In this document: positions 4,515-5,819 of the stretch, piece by piece | Numbering within the stretch: the stretch's first letter is position 1 | Layout: each line of letters opens with the position of its first letter | Translations under genes and position numbers: made by a program | Assembly: GCA_964579735.1 (NCBI GenBank) | Contig: CAZOHH010000109.1 | Location: forward strand, 1 to 5,819 | Source of the DNA: CAILLO01 sp964579735 | GTDB lineage: Bacteria; Bacillota; Clostridia; Saccharofermentanales; UBA5734 | DNA length: 5,819 nucleotides | Direction of reading: 5' to 3' | The notes under the pieces: generated by a model | The model's input: the letters and a program-made list of their open reading frames with translations, nothing else | What the model was told of the DNA's origin: nothing | Database searches by the model: none

Positions 4515-5819
4515 TCAATTCCTTGCCAATTCATCGAGCCGCATCGCTGCGGGCTTGACTTTCCCTCTGGACTCCCGGTACCGCCCGGGGGTCACGCCGG
4601 TCATCTTCTTGAACACCTTCGAGAAATAGCTCTGCCCCTCGAACCCGGCCAGGGTCGAGACGTCGACGAGCTGGATGCTCTCGTTCAGGAGCATCTTCTT
4701 GGCGGCCTCCACGCGGATCTTGTTCACGAAGACGTTGAAGTTGTCCTTCATCTCCTCCTTGAACACCCGGCTGAAATACGCCGGGCTCAGATACACGTGC
4801 GAAGCGGCCTCCTCCAGGGTGATGCGGTTCATGTAGTTCTTGCGGATGTAGTCCACCGCTCGGTAGATCACGTCGGCGTGCTTCACGTCCGAAAGGTTGA
4901 AGACCTGGTCGGTGAAGCGGGCCATGATTCCGGACAACCAGTAGGCGAGTTCCTCGACGTTGCGGAAGCTGTTGATCCGGTTGAGGTATCCGTAGTTGAG
5001 GCCGAAGATCTGCTGCGCATCGGCGCCGCCCTTGATCGCCGCGCGGGACAGCAGGACGACGAGTTCGAGCACGCGGGCGCGGAGGATCTCGAAGCTGCCT
5101 CCGCTCGCGAAGAAGATGTGGCCGAGGATCTCATTCAGCACGCGCTGCGCGCCGGGCCGGTCGCCGACCTCGATCAGGTCCATCAGCTCCCGTTCCTTCT
5201 CCATCGGATAGGATTCCATCCCCTCCGGCTGGCCAATGTCCTTCATCGAACGGATATGTTCCCAGATCTCCGCTTGCAGTTCGCCGGAGTCCTTGCGGGC
5301 GTCGATGTCGCCATAGGAGCCCTCGGACAACGATTTGGCCACATGGTAGAGCATGTCTCCCAGACTGTTGACGCGCTGCGGCGGCACGACCGGAACCTTC
5401 TCCATCTGGCGTCGCAGGGTGGAGATGAACTCATTGCCGATTCCATTCTTGGTCATGATCTCCTCGATGAGGAAATCGTCCGGGTCGATCATGTGCACGG
5501 GGCCGCCGAGGAGCGCGGCCACCACCTGGCCGTTGGACAGGACCGGAGAGGCCCAGTGGGTCAGACCCATCGGGCAGAAATATACGTAGCGTCCGCCGAA
5601 GCGCTCCGCCTGGTAGGTGCCGTAGAGATGGGAGTTGGTGCAGGCGTCGGCTTCCGAGGATCCTTCGGGAATCCGGGAGCGGAAGATGTTGCCTGCGATG
5701 TCGCATACGGTGTGGCGGCCGACGCCGGAGTCCGCGATGTGGAGCGTCTCGCCCATCGGGCTCACGACCAGGCAGGGGATGCCGGTCGAGCGCTCGTAGT
5801 CGTCGGCCGCACGGAACAG
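4515..5819 (-). CDS. PocR-domain sensory regulator with AraC-type DNA-binding domain, 5' end cut off
   Basis: This is a one-component transcription regulator. The frame is open to the right window edge. A GTG at 5763-5765 could start a 416-residue protein, but 18 further codons upstream (LFRAADDYERSTGIPCLVV) fit the start of a PocR domain, so the true start lies outside. The PocR domain (about 5819-5480) shows GRHTVCDIAGN, DACTNSH, GGRYVYFCPMGLTHWASP and LLGGPV. Such domains are predicted to bind small hydrocarbon-type ligands, as in Salmonella PocR, which controls propanediol and cobalamin genes. A helical middle region (about 5280-4890) leads to the AraC double helix-turn-helix (about 4880-4572): ITLEEAASHVYLSPAYFSRVFKE, then VSTLAGFEGQSYFSKVFKK and MTGVTPGRYR. 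No membrane segment is seen. It stops with TGA 35 bases before the corrinoid protein start, implying a shared transcript. It probably activates this or a nearby methyl-transfer locus in response to its substrate; that role and ligand are inferred. Confidence 0.92.
   Translation of the reverse strand: MFRAADDYERSTGIPCLVVSPMGETLHIADSGVGRHTVCDIAGNIFRSRIPEGSSEADACTNSHLYGTYQAERFGGRYVYFCPMGLTHWASPVLSNGQVVAALLGGPVHMIDPDDFLIEEIMTKNGIGNEFISTLRRQMEKVPVVPPQRVNSLGDMLYHVAKSLSEGSYGDIDARKDSGELQAEIWEHIRSMKDIGQPEGMESYPMEKERELMDLIEVGDRPGAQRVLNEILGHIFFASGGSFEILRARVLELVVLLSRAAIKGGADAQQIFGLNYGYLNRINSFRNVEELAYWLSGIMARFTDQVFNLSDVKHADVIYRAVDYIRKNYMNRITLEEAASHVYLSPAYFSRVFKEEMKDNFNVFVNKIRVEAAKKMLLNESIQLVDVSTLAGFEGQSYFSKVFKKMTGVTPGRYRESRGKVKPAAMRLDELARN

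Noticed and set aside
3766..4629. 287-codon open frame on the plus strand across the terminator and opposite the corrinoid gene
   Set aside because: It starts inside the terminator region and runs antisense to the corrinoid protein and regulator genes. The translation is a Gly/Asp/Val-rich shadow without a recognisable domain.

Overview
This is a GC-rich bacterial window holding four recognisable protein genes and the right end of an insertion sequence. Layout from left to right: the 3' part of an IS256-family transposase (+); a gene-poor stretch of about 310 bases with the probable right end of the IS, three short direct repeats and a nested hairpin; rpsT for ribosomal protein S20 (-); a divergent promoter region; the gene for ribonuclease J (+), whose protein carries a long disordered-looking N-terminal extension; a bidirectional terminator; a corrinoid (B12-binding) methyl-carrier protein (-); and the 5'-truncated gene for a PocR-domain/AraC-type regulator (-) that runs off the right edge.

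The host cannot be named from this window. RNase J, strong AGGAGG-type ribosome binding sites, and a PocR/AraC regulator beside a methyltransferase-type corrinoid protein point to an anaerobe with cobamide-dependent one-carbon metabolism. A GC-rich member of the Bacillota or another anaerobic phylum would fit. This is inference.

The window falls into three functional blocks. Bases 1-989 are mobile DNA. Bases 1155-3813 are housekeeping: rpsT and rnj diverge from a 143-base spacer with an extended -10 box on each strand, and each gene is followed by an intrinsic-terminator-like hairpin. Bases 3838-5819 (minus strand) look like a small operon in which the regulator lies 35 bases upstream of the corrinoid protein gene with no terminator between them. 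PocR domains are predicted to sense small organic molecules, so the pair plausibly links sensing of a substrate to production of the carrier that accepts its methyl group. No methyltransferase, corrinoid reductive activator or substrate gene is visible; these would have to lie beyond base 5819 or elsewhere.

The most unusual items are the roughly 144-residue Pro/Arg-rich extension of RNase J with seven-residue tandem repeats, the regulator/corrinoid pairing, and the cluster of CGGCARTNNAAGT repeats just beyond the IS end.
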